Positions 1-5,892 of a stretch of 7,483 nucleotides of DNA are shown here, piece by piece; positions within the stretch are counted from its first letter, which is position 1; each line of letters begins with the position of its first letter. A program made the position numbers and the translations under genes. This stretch comes from Chloroflexia bacterium (GTDB lineage: Bacteria; Chloroflexota; Chloroflexia; Thermomicrobiales; UBA6265): the NCBI GenBank assembly GCA_013698305.1, contig JACCVC010000162.1, positions 1 through 7,483 on the forward strand, written 5' to 3'. Under the pieces are notes generated by a model. That model was not told the DNA's origin. It was given only the letters and a program-made list of their open reading frames with translations, and made no database searches.

Positions 1-143
1 ACCGACTCGCCCTCGACCACGAACAGCGGTGCGACCATGTCTCCGGGATCGAGGTGATGCTCGCGAACAAATGCCCTGAGCGTCTCGGTCATCCGGGTTC
101 GCCGCGTCCGCGCATACCCTCCAAATGTAGAAGTGTCGATCAT
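1..143 (-). CDS. hemB: Delta-aminolevulinic acid dehydratase (porphobilinogen synthase), N-terminal part, runs off the left edge
   Basis: HemB condenses two 5-aminolevulinate molecules into porphobilinogen in the cytoplasm. Only the first 47 codons are present, reading leftward from an ATG at 143-141. The translated start has the HemB N-terminal pattern: an arginine-rich stretch (YARTRRTRMTETLR, residues 10-23), then VREHHLDPGDMVAPLFVVEG at about residues 26-45, matching the family's 'R.....L.P.DLI.PLFV.EG' region. The ATG overlaps the stop of the fused hemC-hemD gene as ATGA (143-140), and a GGGAG ribosome site (154-150) lies 6 bases upstream, so translational coupling is likely. The catalytic lysines and metal site would lie outside the window. 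Identification rests on this short segment plus its position next to hemC/hemD, which together are strong. Confidence 0.88.
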   Translation of the reverse strand, partial: MIDTSTFGGYARTRRTRMTETLRAFVREHHLDPGDMVAPLFVVEGES

Positions 144-1930
144 GTCTGGCTCCCGTCACCACGCGCTTCAACTGTGTTGCCCCAAAGATACGTCGCCAGC
201 GCGTCAACCATGGTATCTGCGCCGGGAGTTTCGGGCGTCGCATGTACCGGCAGCCCAGCGGCGAGCATCGCGTCCGCTGTCACCCCGCCGATGGCGACGA
301 AGCTCGCCCCGGATAGCGACGGCAGCAAGTGCCCCGCCTGCGCGATAAACCCCTCGACTGCCGATGGAGACGCCAGCAATACCGCGCCGATCTCTCCCAA
401 CGCCATGTGATGTTCCAGACCACGATCAATATGGCCGATGATGTGCGTTTCATAGGCCGTCACGACATTCACCTCCGCGCCCAGCTCGGCCAGCCCCTCC
501 GCCAATACTGGCCGCGCTCGATCCGACAGCGGCAGCAGGATACGGTCGCCAGGCATAAGGACAGTCGCCATCGCGGCCAGCAACCCTTCGGCACGCGAAT
601 CCTCAGCGACGAGGTGTGGCTCAAGACCGAATGCCCGCAGCGCCTGGGCGGTCGCCTCGCCGACCGCCGCGATCCAGATCGCTCCAGCGTTCGGTTCTGT
701 CCAGGCGTCCGCGAGCGCCTCAACAGCATTTTGGCTGGTCAACACGACACGGTCGAAGCGCCCATGTCGCAGGCTATTGACCGCCTGGTGCAACGGACGT
801 GGGTCAAGCGGCGCATCAATCCGAATTGTCGGCATCACCAGCGACGCACCACCTCGGATGCGCACCTCGTCGGTCAATCGCGCAACAAGGTGGTCGCTGC
901 CGGTCACGACGATCTTCATGCCACGAAACTGGCGCTCGCGATCACCAGACCCGCCGAACACGCGGTTAGGGTGTACTTCTCGGACCAGAAGCTTCGCCAC
1001 CGAGAACGCCCCATCGCGAGCGAGGTCAGCCGTCCACTCGTCATAGACGCGGGTGAGGCCAGTGCCATCGTCACGGGCCAACATCCCCCAGAACCGGACC
1101 TGCTCCAGTCCGTGGACGGTCTCTATCACGGCGTGCGCGCCGAGTGGGGTGATGCAGCCGCCGCCGACTCCCCGTAGGAACGCTCGTTCGACTTCCAACG
1201 CCAGCCGCAGATGTGGCTGATCAATGGTGGCTACCATTGCAAGGGCCGGGTCGGGATGCTCACGCGTCTCGACTGCCAACGCCCCCTGGCCCGGAGCTGG
1301 CGTGAACTGGTCGACCGGTAACAACGTCGCGATCCGGTCCAGCCAACCCATCCGCCCCAGCCCGGCTGCCGCCAGGATCACCGCGTCATACGTCTCGGTC
1401 TCAGCCTTGGCCAACCGCGTATCGATGTTGCCGCGCAGATCGACGATGCGAGCGTCCGGTCGCAATGCCTGCACCTGCACCGCCCGCCGACGGGAGGAGG
1501 TGCCTACCACCGGGTTCGGCGGCAGATCCATGAGACCCACGCCATGTCGCGACACGACCGCGTCTCGCGCATCCTCGCGTTGCGGAAACGCCGCGAGCAC
1601 CAGCCCCTGCGCCGACAGGCTCGGCACGTCCTTGGAAGAGTGCACGGCGGCTTCGACCTGAAACGCCGTCAGCGCCCGCTGGAGCGACGACGTGAACACC
1701 CCGCGCCCGCCGATCTCGGTCAGTGGCGAGCTTTTATCGAGATCGCCCTCCGAGGTCACGATCTGTACATGAATCTCTCGGCCCCCAGACACCGCTCGCA
1801 AGGAATCCGCCACAAAGTGGGCCTGGTGTAGCGCCAGCGCACTGCCCCGCGTGCCGATGACAAGCGGAGCGTCTTGCCTGGGCGACTTGGATCGCACGGA
1901 GGCCTGCGGGTTGGGGAGGAACTGCGTCAC
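140..1930 (-). CDS. hemCD: Fused hydroxymethylbilane synthase / uroporphyrinogen-III synthase (HemC-HemD)
   Basis: This 596-residue cytoplasmic protein should carry out two consecutive steps: four porphobilinogens to hydroxymethylbilane (HemC), then cyclisation with D-ring inversion to uroporphyrinogen III (HemD). The HemC part is about residues 23-325: GTRGSALALHQA (26-37), IGGRGVFT (73-80), HSSKDVPS (97-104, with the expected catalytic Asp101), PQREDARDA (116-124), GTSSRRR (143-149), LRGNIDTRLAK (165-175), PAPGQGALAVETR (211-223) and the cofactor loop GVGGGCITPLGA, in which Cys259 should carry the dipyrromethane cofactor. HemD starts near residue 338 (MKIVVTGS). Its weakly conserved family shows VVLTSQNAVEAL (395-406), AVGEATAQAL (422-431), AVLLASPSAVEGF (516-528) and AIGGVTADAM (546-555). 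The start is GTG at 1930-1928 with only a weak AGGG upstream; the first roughly 22 residues are not part of the fold. The stop overlaps hemB. An internal Met338 start producing free HemD cannot be excluded. Confidence 0.93.
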   Translation of the reverse strand: MTQFLPNPQASVRSKSPRQDAPLVIGTRGSALALHQAHFVADSLRAVSGGREIHVQIVTSEGDLDKSSPLTEIGGRGVFTSSLQRALTAFQVEAAVHSSKDVPSLSAQGLVLAAFPQREDARDAVVSRHGVGLMDLPPNPVVGTSSRRRAVQVQALRPDARIVDLRGNIDTRLAKAETETYDAVILAAAGLGRMGWLDRIATLLPVDQFTPAPGQGALAVETREHPDPALAMVATIDQPHLRLALEVERAFLRGVGGGCITPLGAHAVIETVHGLEQVRFWGMLARDDGTGLTRVYDEWTADLARDGAFSVAKLLVREVHPNRVFGGSGDRERQFRGMKIVVTGSDHLVARLTDEVRIRGGASLVMPTIRIDAPLDPRPLHQAVNSLRHGRFDRVVLTSQNAVEALADAWTEPNAGAIWIAAVGEATAQALRAFGLEPHLVAEDSRAEGLLAAMATVLMPGDRILLPLSDRARPVLAEGLAELGAEVNVVTAYETHIIGHIDRGLEHHMALGEIGAVLLASPSAVEGFIAQAGHLLPSLSGASFVAIGGVTADAMLAAGLPVHATPETPGADTMVDALATYLWGNTVEARGDGSQT

Positions 1931-2030
1931 ACGAGTACCCTGGTATGGGGGATTGAGTAGAGGAGCGATGTGAGGTTCCGCGACCGAGCTGCCACGGCCG
2001 CAATACTTCAGCAGATTCGCTGTCTCGCCG

Positions 2031-2060
2031 AGTGTAGGCAGCCATCAATGAGGGAGTCAA
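2031..2060 (-). promoter_or_regulatory. Probable sigma-70-type promoter for the hemCD-hemB operon
   Basis: Reading the minus strand, TTGACT (2060-2055) matches the -35 consensus at five of six bases. After an 18-base spacer, TACACT (2036-2031) matches the -10 consensus at four of six. Transcription would begin near 2024 and leave a leader of about 95 bases before the GTG at 1930. Orientation and distance fit the heme operon, and no better candidate was seen in this gap. Confidence 0.55.
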
Positions 2061-2119
2061 GGCAACCGCCGCTGCCGTCCGGCTCCGCTTGCCGAATATC
2101 GCGATCTGCACCAATGCTG

Positions 2120-2128
2120 TGGTACAAT
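2120..2128 (+). promoter_or_regulatory. Extended -10 promoter element for rplU-rpmA-rpmE
   Basis: TGGTACAAT is an extended -10 (TG, one base, then TACAAT at 2123-2128, five of six consensus bases). No good -35 hexamer lies 16-18 bases upstream (CGCGAT at 2100-2105), which suits an extended -10 promoter. Start of transcription near 2135 would give a leader of about 155 bases before the preferred rplU start. Confidence 0.5.
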
Positions 2129-2137
2129 AAGCCGTCT

Positions 2138-2267
2138 TGGGTGCCATACGCACCCATATTTGTGTGCATCCTGAAGGATTGAAACAGCCTACGTTTGCCG
2201 TGACAAATTTCATCTATGGCGCGCACCCAAGGGTTAAGTCGCCAGGCGGGAAGAGTCGTCCGGCGAC
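2138..2267 (+). promoter_or_regulatory. Structured 5' leader of the rplU transcript (two hairpins), candidate ribosomal-protein leader
   Basis: Two inverted repeats lie between the predicted transcription start and rplU. The first is TGGGTG (2138-2143) / CACCCA (2151-2156) with a 7-base loop. The second is GTCGCC (2238-2243) / GGCGAC (2262-2267), which gains two more G-C pairs if A2244 is bulged. Leader-mediated autoregulation is known for L21 operons in Firmicutes. Regulation here is inference; only the repeats and the leader length are seen. Confidence 0.35.
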
Positions 2268-2290
2268 CTATGCAGAACGGGTTGAGAGCG

Positions 2291-2647
2291 ATGAGTGACG
2301 TAACGCAGGAATTCACGCCAACAAGCACGGTGGCTCCCTACGCCATTATCCAGACCGGCGGCAAGCAGTACCGGGTCAAGCAAGGCGACAACATCACCGT
2401 CGAGCGCCTTGCCGCTGAGGCCGGTGAAGACATCGTCATCGACCGCGTGCTGATGGTTGGCGGCGACGGTTCCACCCGCATCGGCACACCTGTCGTCGAC
2501 GGCGCCACGGTGACCGCTCATGTCGATGAGCACTTTCGTGGCGAAAAGCTGATCATCTTCAAGTTCAAGGCGAAGAAGCGCTACCGCCGCAAGACCGGCC
2601 ATCGCCAGGAGCTTACCCGGCTCACGATTACCGGCATCTCGCCCTGA
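2291..2647 (+). CDS. rplU: 50S ribosomal protein L21
   Basis: L21 binds 23S rRNA in the large subunit. The protein is recognised from YAIIQTGGKQYRVKQGD near residue 17, the central GEDIVIDRVLMVGGD segment, FKFKAKKRYRRKTGHRQ, and the terminal LTITGI. I chose the ATG at 2291 (118 residues), preceded by a GAGAG-like site about 3-6 bases upstream. An in-frame ATG at 2216 would add 25 basic residues (ARTQGLSRQAG...) but has no ribosome site and would translate the leader hairpin at 2238-2267. Even from 2291 the protein has about 15 residues before the point where most L21 proteins begin (usual length about 103). It is first in a block with rpmA (73-base gap) and rpmE. The gene usually sits next to rpmA, which supports the call. 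Confidence 0.95.
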   Translation: MSDVTQEFTPTSTVAPYAIIQTGGKQYRVKQGDNITVERLAAEAGEDIVIDRVLMVGGDGSTRIGTPVVDGATVTAHVDEHFRGEKLIIFKFKAKKRYRRKTGHRQELTRLTITGISP

Positions 2648-2679
2648 TCTTCGGTTCACCGGGCGTAGATCCAGACCCA

Positions 2680-2698
2680 TGAATCGCACGTAGATTCA
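2680..2698 (+). other. Small inverted repeat between rplU and rpmA
   Basis: TGAATC (2680-2685) and GATTCA (2693-2698) can pair around a 7-base loop, ending 21 bases before the rpmA start. The stem is AT-rich, so any RNA hairpin would be weak. No U-tract follows, so it is not a terminator. Possible translation or stability element; chance is also plausible. Confidence 0.2.
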
Positions 2699-2719
2699 CA
2701 GGCATGAAAGGACATCATC

Positions 2720-3043
2720 ATGGCACATAAAAAGGGTATGGGCAGTACGCGTAATGGTCGCGACAGCGAGTCGAAACGCCTTGGCGTCAAGCGCGCCGAT
2801 GGTCAGTTCGTCCGTTGCGGCACCATCGTCGTTCGCCAGCGCGGAACGCAGTTCCACCTTGGCAACAACGTCGGTATCGGCAAGGACCACACGATCTACA
2901 GCAAGATCGACGGCGTGGTTCGCTTCGAGCCACTTTCCCGCAATAAGCGCAAGATCAGCGTCTACCCGGAAACCGTCTATCCGATCGGTGGCGGCGAGAT
3001 GCTGCCAGCTGTCGAAGCCGTGAGCGCACCCGCCGCAGACTAA
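2720..3043 (+). CDS. rpmA: 50S ribosomal protein L27
   Basis: L27 sits in the 50S subunit with its N-terminus reaching toward the peptidyl-transferase centre. The protein opens MAHKKGMGSTRNGRDSESKR, the family hallmark, followed by LGVKRADGQFV (residues 21-31), GTIVVRQRGTQFHLGNNVGIGKDHT and a VYPE segment. It begins directly with MAHKKG and lacks the cleavable N-terminal extension seen in Firmicutes. It has a short extra C-terminal tail rich in Ala, Val and Glu (AVEAVSAPAAD), giving 107 residues against the usual 85-90. A good AAAGGA site (2707-2712) lies 7 bases before the ATG. It lies between rplU and rpmE, where obgE is more often found after rpmA in other bacteria. Confidence 0.97.
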   Translation: MAHKKGMGSTRNGRDSESKRLGVKRADGQFVRCGTIVVRQRGTQFHLGNNVGIGKDHTIYSKIDGVVRFEPLSRNKRKISVYPETVYPIGGGEMLPAVEAVSAPAAD

Positions 3044-3057
3044 ACCTCGGCGCGTAA

Positions 3058-3078
3058 GGACCGACCTCGTGTCGGTCC
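3058..3078 (+). promoter_or_regulatory. Perfect 8-bp hairpin between rpmA and rpmE
   Basis: GGACCGAC (3058-3065) and GTCGGTCC (3071-3078) form a perfect stem around CTCGT. The hairpin starts 15 bases after the rpmA stop and ends 35 bases before the rpmE start. The following bases (GGTTCCAGATTT) lack a clean U-tract, so full Rho-independent termination is unlikely. It could act as a leader element for rpmE, an mRNA processing or stability element, or a partial attenuator. The structure is seen; the role is unknown. Confidence 0.55.
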
Positions 3079-3113
3079 GGTTCCAGATTTCACTAATGGA
3101 GACCAGTCAAACC

Positions 3114-3440
3114 ATGAAGCAGGGCATTCACCCAAATTACACCGAAGCCACCGTGATTTGTTCGTGTGGCAACACGTTCCAGACCCGGTCAACCAGGCAG
3201 AATCTCCGCACCGACCTCTGCAGCGTGTGCCACCCGTTCTACACCGGTGAGCAGCGAATCGTTGACTCCGCCGGTCAGGTAGAGCGATTCACCCGCCGGA
3301 TGGAAGCCGCCAAGGAAACCGCCGGTCGCCGCTCGAAGCGACAGCGACGGATCGATGCCCGCCTCCAGGCGTCCACCGACCCGAACGCTGAAGCTGCCGA
3401 GGCAGATGACACAGCCGAGGAAACCGCCGACGAAGCGTAG
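3114..3440 (+). CDS. rpmE: 50S ribosomal protein L31, four-cysteine (zinc-binding) type
   Basis: L31 lies in the 50S central protuberance and contributes to the bridge with the 30S head. The start MKQGIHPNYTEATVICSCGN, the pair of motifs CSCG (Cys16 and Cys18) and CSVC (Cys37 and Cys40), and HPFYTGEQRIVDSAGQVERF identify the family. The four cysteines mark the zinc-binding C+ form, usually housekeeping, rather than the zinc-free paralogue. The ATG at 3114 matches the usual family start. A GGAG (3098-3101) lies upstream at a rather long 12 bases. In-frame GTG 3069 and ATG 3096 are possible earlier starts, but the former falls inside the hairpin. The protein is 108 residues, longer than the usual 66-90, with a basic linker (GRRSKRQRRIDAR) followed by an acidic Ala/Glu/Asp-rich tail. 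It is last in the ribosomal block, followed by a strong terminator. Confidence 0.95.
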   Translation: MKQGIHPNYTEATVICSCGNTFQTRSTRQNLRTDLCSVCHPFYTGEQRIVDSAGQVERFTRRMEAAKETAGRRSKRQRRIDARLQASTDPNAEAAEADDTAEETADEA

Positions 3441-3494
3441 CCACTGCTGAGAGATCGAAGGATCGGTATTGTCACCGCGCTTTACGCAATCGAG

Positions 3495-3532
3495 AACGCG
3501 GCACCGGAAAAATCCGGTGCCGCGTTTTGCTT
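3495..3532 (+). terminator. Strong Rho-independent terminator after rpmE
   Basis: AACGCGGCACCGGA (3495-3508) pairs perfectly with TCCGGTGCCGCGTT (3513-3526) around a four-A loop. It is followed by a T-rich run (TTTTGCTT, counting from 3525). This 14-bp GC-rich stem begins 54 bases after the rpmE stop and ends the ribosomal unit. It also lies 27 bases past the stop of the convergent regulator gene, so it may act in both directions, but the minus-strand T-tract (TTCTCGATT) is poor. Confidence 0.93.
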
Positions 3533-3558
3533 GCAGATCGCTCAACGCACCTTTGGCG

Positions 3559-4035
3559 TCAATTCGTGTCCAGATCGAACAGCGTCGGTCCGGTCTGCAC
3601 AGGGATGAGAGACGATTGCGAGCCCTCGTCACCCAACCCTGGCTGCACCCAGGTGTGCTCTTCCGCATGCACGAAGCGCGCGAACCGCATCACCTGGGTA
3701 CGACCGCCATCGTCGAGATCGCGGAAGACCGCCAGCAGCCGCCGTTCGTCCGACGTGTGCCGTTCATCCAGCCCGCCCTCGATCATCCCCGCGGCCCGCA
3801 ACAACTCGTTCCGCGATAACCCAAGCGCCGCCGACAGCTTGTCCAGTGTCTCCATGCTGGGCTGTGAGCCACGACCCCGCTCGATGTCGCACAGGTACGA
3901 CCGGCTCAACCCGGCGCGATCGGCGAGACCACGCTGGCTCATAGCCTGCTCCGTGCGGACGCTCCGAACCCACGCTCCAAGTGGCGTCGGTCGAGGCGAT
4001 TCGCGTGTCTTTTGGTCCTGTCGACCTTTGGCCAT
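3559..4035 (-). CDS. XRE-family helix-turn-helix transcriptional regulator
   Basis: A 158-residue probable DNA-binding protein with no signal peptide or membrane segment. Residues about 19-75 form a Cro/CI-type helix-turn-helix: LGAWVRSVRTEQAMSQRGLA, then AGLSRSYLCDIERGR (recognition-helix region, 41-55) and PSMETLDKLSAALGLS (59-74). A predicted helical segment follows (RRLLAVFRDLDDGGRTQVMRFARFVHAEE, about 98-126), of a type common in the C-terminal part of small XRE regulators. The tail is polar and ends FDLDTN. There is no ligand-binding or peptidase domain. I chose the ATG at 4035 because GAAGGG lies 6 bases upstream. In-frame starts further up (4101, 4077 and 4200) lack a good site, and the one at 4200 would overlap the divergent gene. 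It is divergent from the amidohydrolase, which it might regulate, but that is inference. Its target and signal are unknown. Confidence 0.85.
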   Translation of the reverse strand: MAKGRQDQKTRESPRPTPLGAWVRSVRTEQAMSQRGLADRAGLSRSYLCDIERGRGSQPSMETLDKLSAALGLSRNELLRAAGMIEGGLDERHTSDERRLLAVFRDLDDGGRTQVMRFARFVHAEEHTWVQPGLGDEGSQSSLIPVQTGPTLFDLDTN

Positions 4036-4055
4036 GTTGAACCCTTCAAACCGCT

Positions 4056-4085
4056 GGCGACCTTCCGCCGGCGACATCACGTCGC
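4056..4085. promoter_or_regulatory. Possible operator in the regulator/amidohydrolase divergent region
   Basis: GGCGAC occurs at 4056-4061 and again at 4070-4075 as a direct repeat 14 bases apart. The second copy pairs with GTCGC (4081-4085) as an inverted repeat, GCGAC-ATCAC-GTCGC. Such short symmetric sites suit an XRE dimer, and this one lies just upstream of the regulator's own start. Short GC-rich repeats arise easily by chance in such DNA. I saw no convincing -35/-10 pair for either gene in the 155-base gap. Confidence 0.2.
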
Positions 4086-4190
4086 TTCGTTCTACCATCA
4101 TACCGATTTCGGCCAGTCTCGGCACTTGCCTTTCCTGGTCCCTTGCGGTGAAGATAGGACAAATTCGCGAGCCACAACCCTGGAGGTATT

Positions 4191-5813
4191 GTGTCTGCAA
4201 CTGTCTGGACCAACGGCGCCATCGTCACGATGAACGATCACCAACCCGTTGTCGACGCTGTGCTCACCTTCGATGATCGCATTGTCGCTACGGGTTCACT
4301 GGTCGACGTGCAAGCATCCGCGCCCGCGAAGGTCCGAACCGTAGACCTCGATGGCGCCGTCATGTTCCCTGGCTTTATCGAAGCCCATAATCACATGCTG
4401 ATGTACGGCCTCGGCCTTGCGTCCATCGACGCACGACCCAATGCGCTGCCATCCATCGCCGACCTGGTTGGCGCGATCAGGGATCGTGCGGCGGTTTCTA
4501 CCGAGGGCCAATGGATCGTGGCCAGGGGCTATGACGACAATCAACTTGCTGAGCGTCGCCATCCCACCCGCGAGGACCTGGACAGCGCGTCGTCGATCCA
4601 TCCAGTGCTCGTCATTAACGGCTCTGGCCATCTCGCGGTGGCGAATTCCCACGCGCTGCAACTCGCGAAGGTTGCCACCGACACCGCTGATCCAGATGGC
4701 GGCCACATCGTGCGCGACGATCACGGCAGCGCTACCGGCCTGCTGCTCGAAACCGCACAGGAGCTGGTCAAACGGCACATTCCTCAACCTTCCGATGACG
4801 ATCTCTACAACGCGCTCTCGGCTTGCCAGCAACGCTATCTGGAAGCAGGCATCACTTCGAGCCACACGGCGGGAGTCAACTCAGCTGCCGAGCTTCGCGC
4901 CCACCAGCGATGGTCCGAAGCTTCGGACCATCCGATCCGGGTAATCATGATGATCGGCCACTCGATGTTTCCCACCATTCGCGACACCGGGCTCCGCACC
5001 GGATTTGGCAATGACTCGCTCAGGCTGGGGCCGCTCAAGCTGTTCTCGGACGGATCCCTGATCGGACGTACCGCCGCGGTCAGCGAGCCGTTTCTCGATG
5101 ATCCGCGCGACGACAACCTCGGCATGGAGATGATGCCGGCGGACGAGTTGAACACAATCGTCGCCGAAGGACACCGCGAGGGATTCCAGGTCGCGATCCA
5201 CGCCATCGGGGATCGTGCAATCGAAATGTGTCTCGACGCCTTCCAGCAGGCGCAATCGGCCTCTCCCAGGATCGACCCACGCCACCGCATCGAACACTGT
5301 GGCATCCTGCGCCCCGACCTGATCCAGCGCCTCAGAGACGAGGCGGTGATTCCGGTTTCGCAGCCAGTGTTCATTCGTGAGTACGGCGACGGGTTCATTC
5401 GACATCTCGGACGCGAACGAACCAGGTTGGCCTATCCGTTCCGGTCGTTGCTCGACCAGAAGATTCCGCTGGTCTTTTCTTCCGACTGCCCGGTTTCAGC
5501 CGTCGCGCCGCTGAAATCCATACAGGCGTCGGTGAAGGAACTCACCGATCAGGGCACGGCATACGCTCCACAGGAGGCCATCTCCGCCCACCAGGCGATA
5601 CGTTGTTACACGCGGAATGGGGCATTCGCGGGCTTCGCGGAACGCCAACTCGGCATGATCGCGCCGGGCTACCTCGCCGATTTCACGATCCTCGCTGATG
5701 ATCCCGCGCTGGTTCGCCCCGAACAGATCGATTCGATCCAGGTCGTGGGAACCGTGATCGGCGGCGAGCTTGTCTATCAATCTCCGATGGTTTCGCCCGG
5801 GCGTGCCAACTGA
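4191..5813 (+). CDS. Metal-dependent amidohydrolase of the YtcJ / amidohydrolase-3 type
   Basis: A 540-residue probable cytoplasmic hydrolase of the amidohydrolase superfamily; the substrate is unknown. Relatives include YtcJ and the N-substituted formamide deformylase NfdA. An N-terminal beta-sandwich half (ATVWTNGAIVTMND) leads into PGFIEAHNHM (60-69), whose His66 and His68 should bind metal. Further motifs are GPLKLFSDGSLIGRTA (280-295, Lys283 in the bridging-lysine position), HAIGDRAI (337-344, His337), RHRIEHCG (364-371, His369) and FSSDCPV (429-435, catalytic Asp432). The C-terminal GMIAPGYLADFTILADDP (488-505) completes the sandwich. All metal and catalytic positions expected of the family appear present, and the length is typical. 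Start is GTG 4191 with GGAGG (4182-4186) four bases upstream. It is divergent from the XRE gene and 79 bases upstream of a PfkB kinase on the same strand. The coding region contains a perfect 24-base palindrome. Confidence 0.92.
   Translation: MSATVWTNGAIVTMNDHQPVVDAVLTFDDRIVATGSLVDVQASAPAKVRTVDLDGAVMFPGFIEAHNHMLMYGLGLASIDARPNALPSIADLVGAIRDRAAVSTEGQWIVARGYDDNQLAERRHPTREDLDSASSIHPVLVINGSGHLAVANSHALQLAKVATDTADPDGGHIVRDDHGSATGLLLETAQELVKRHIPQPSDDDLYNALSACQQRYLEAGITSSHTAGVNSAAELRAHQRWSEASDHPIRVIMMIGHSMFPTIRDTGLRTGFGNDSLRLGPLKLFSDGSLIGRTAAVSEPFLDDPRDDNLGMEMMPADELNTIVAEGHREGFQVAIHAIGDRAIEMCLDAFQQAQSASPRIDPRHRIEHCGILRPDLIQRLRDEAVIPVSQPVFIREYGDGFIRHLGRERTRLAYPFRSLLDQKIPLVFSSDCPVSAVAPLKSIQASVKELTDQGTAYAPQEAISAHQAIRCYTRNGAFAGFAERQLGMIAPGYLADFTILADDPALVRPEQIDSIQVVGTVIGGELVYQSPMVSPGRAN
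4909..4932. repeat. Perfect 24-base palindrome inside the amidohydrolase gene
   Basis: GATGGTCCGAAG (4909-4920) is immediately followed by its exact reverse complement CTTCGGACCATC (4921-4932), with no spacer. In the reading frame it spans the codons for RWSEASDHP (about residues 240-248), apparently a surface helix-loop stretch. The symmetry is seen directly; its role is unknown. Confidence 0.9.
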
Positions 5814-5851
5814 GTCGCCCATCGAACGTTCAAACGCACGTCGCTTCGTGG

Positions 5852-5882
5852 TTGATTTGCGCCATATTCGTACGGATAGGAT
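5852..5882 (+). promoter_or_regulatory. Weak candidate promoter for the PfkB kinase gene
   Basis: TTGATT (5852-5857) could serve as a -35, with GATAGG (5875-5880, 17-base spacer) or TAGGAT (5877-5882, 19-base spacer) as the -10. The TAGGAT choice ends 10 bases before the ATG and would give an mRNA with almost no leader. Matches are modest, and read-through from the amidohydrolase gene is an equally good explanation for expression. Confidence 0.25.
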
Positions 5883-5892
5883 CAGAGAGCCC

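Noticed and set aside
329..1177. Long plus-strand open frame (282 residues) across the hemCD gene
   Set aside because: It is antisense to a clearly recognised enzyme, has no recognisable motif, and is rich in Arg/His as expected of a shadow frame in GC-rich DNA.
1734..2213. Minus-strand open frame (159 residues) spanning the hemCD start and upstream gap
   Set aside because: It is out of frame with hemCD, covers the predicted promoter, and shows no family motif.
2216..2290. In-frame 25-codon extension of rplU starting at ATG 2216
   Set aside because: It has no ribosome site, would cover the leader hairpin at 2238-2267, and adds residues unlike any L21. ATG 2291 is better placed.
3069..3113. 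Earlier rpmE start at GTG 3069
   Set aside because: The codon lies inside the perfect hairpin, and the family normally begins at the MKxGIHP found at 3114.
4036..4200. N-terminal extension of the XRE regulator up to 4200
   Set aside because: It would overlap the divergent amidohydrolase start and lacks a ribosome site; GAAGGG supports ATG 4035.
3527..4276. Plus-strand open frame (249 residues) opposite the XRE regulator
   Set aside because: Its composition (Ser/Arg-rich) and position opposite a clear helix-turn-helix gene mark it as a shadow; it also starts just after a strong terminator.
5770..5892. Extended start of the PfkB kinase at 5770
   Set aside because: It overlaps the end of the amidohydrolase by 44 bases and adds 41 residues with no family match; the fold begins at 5893.
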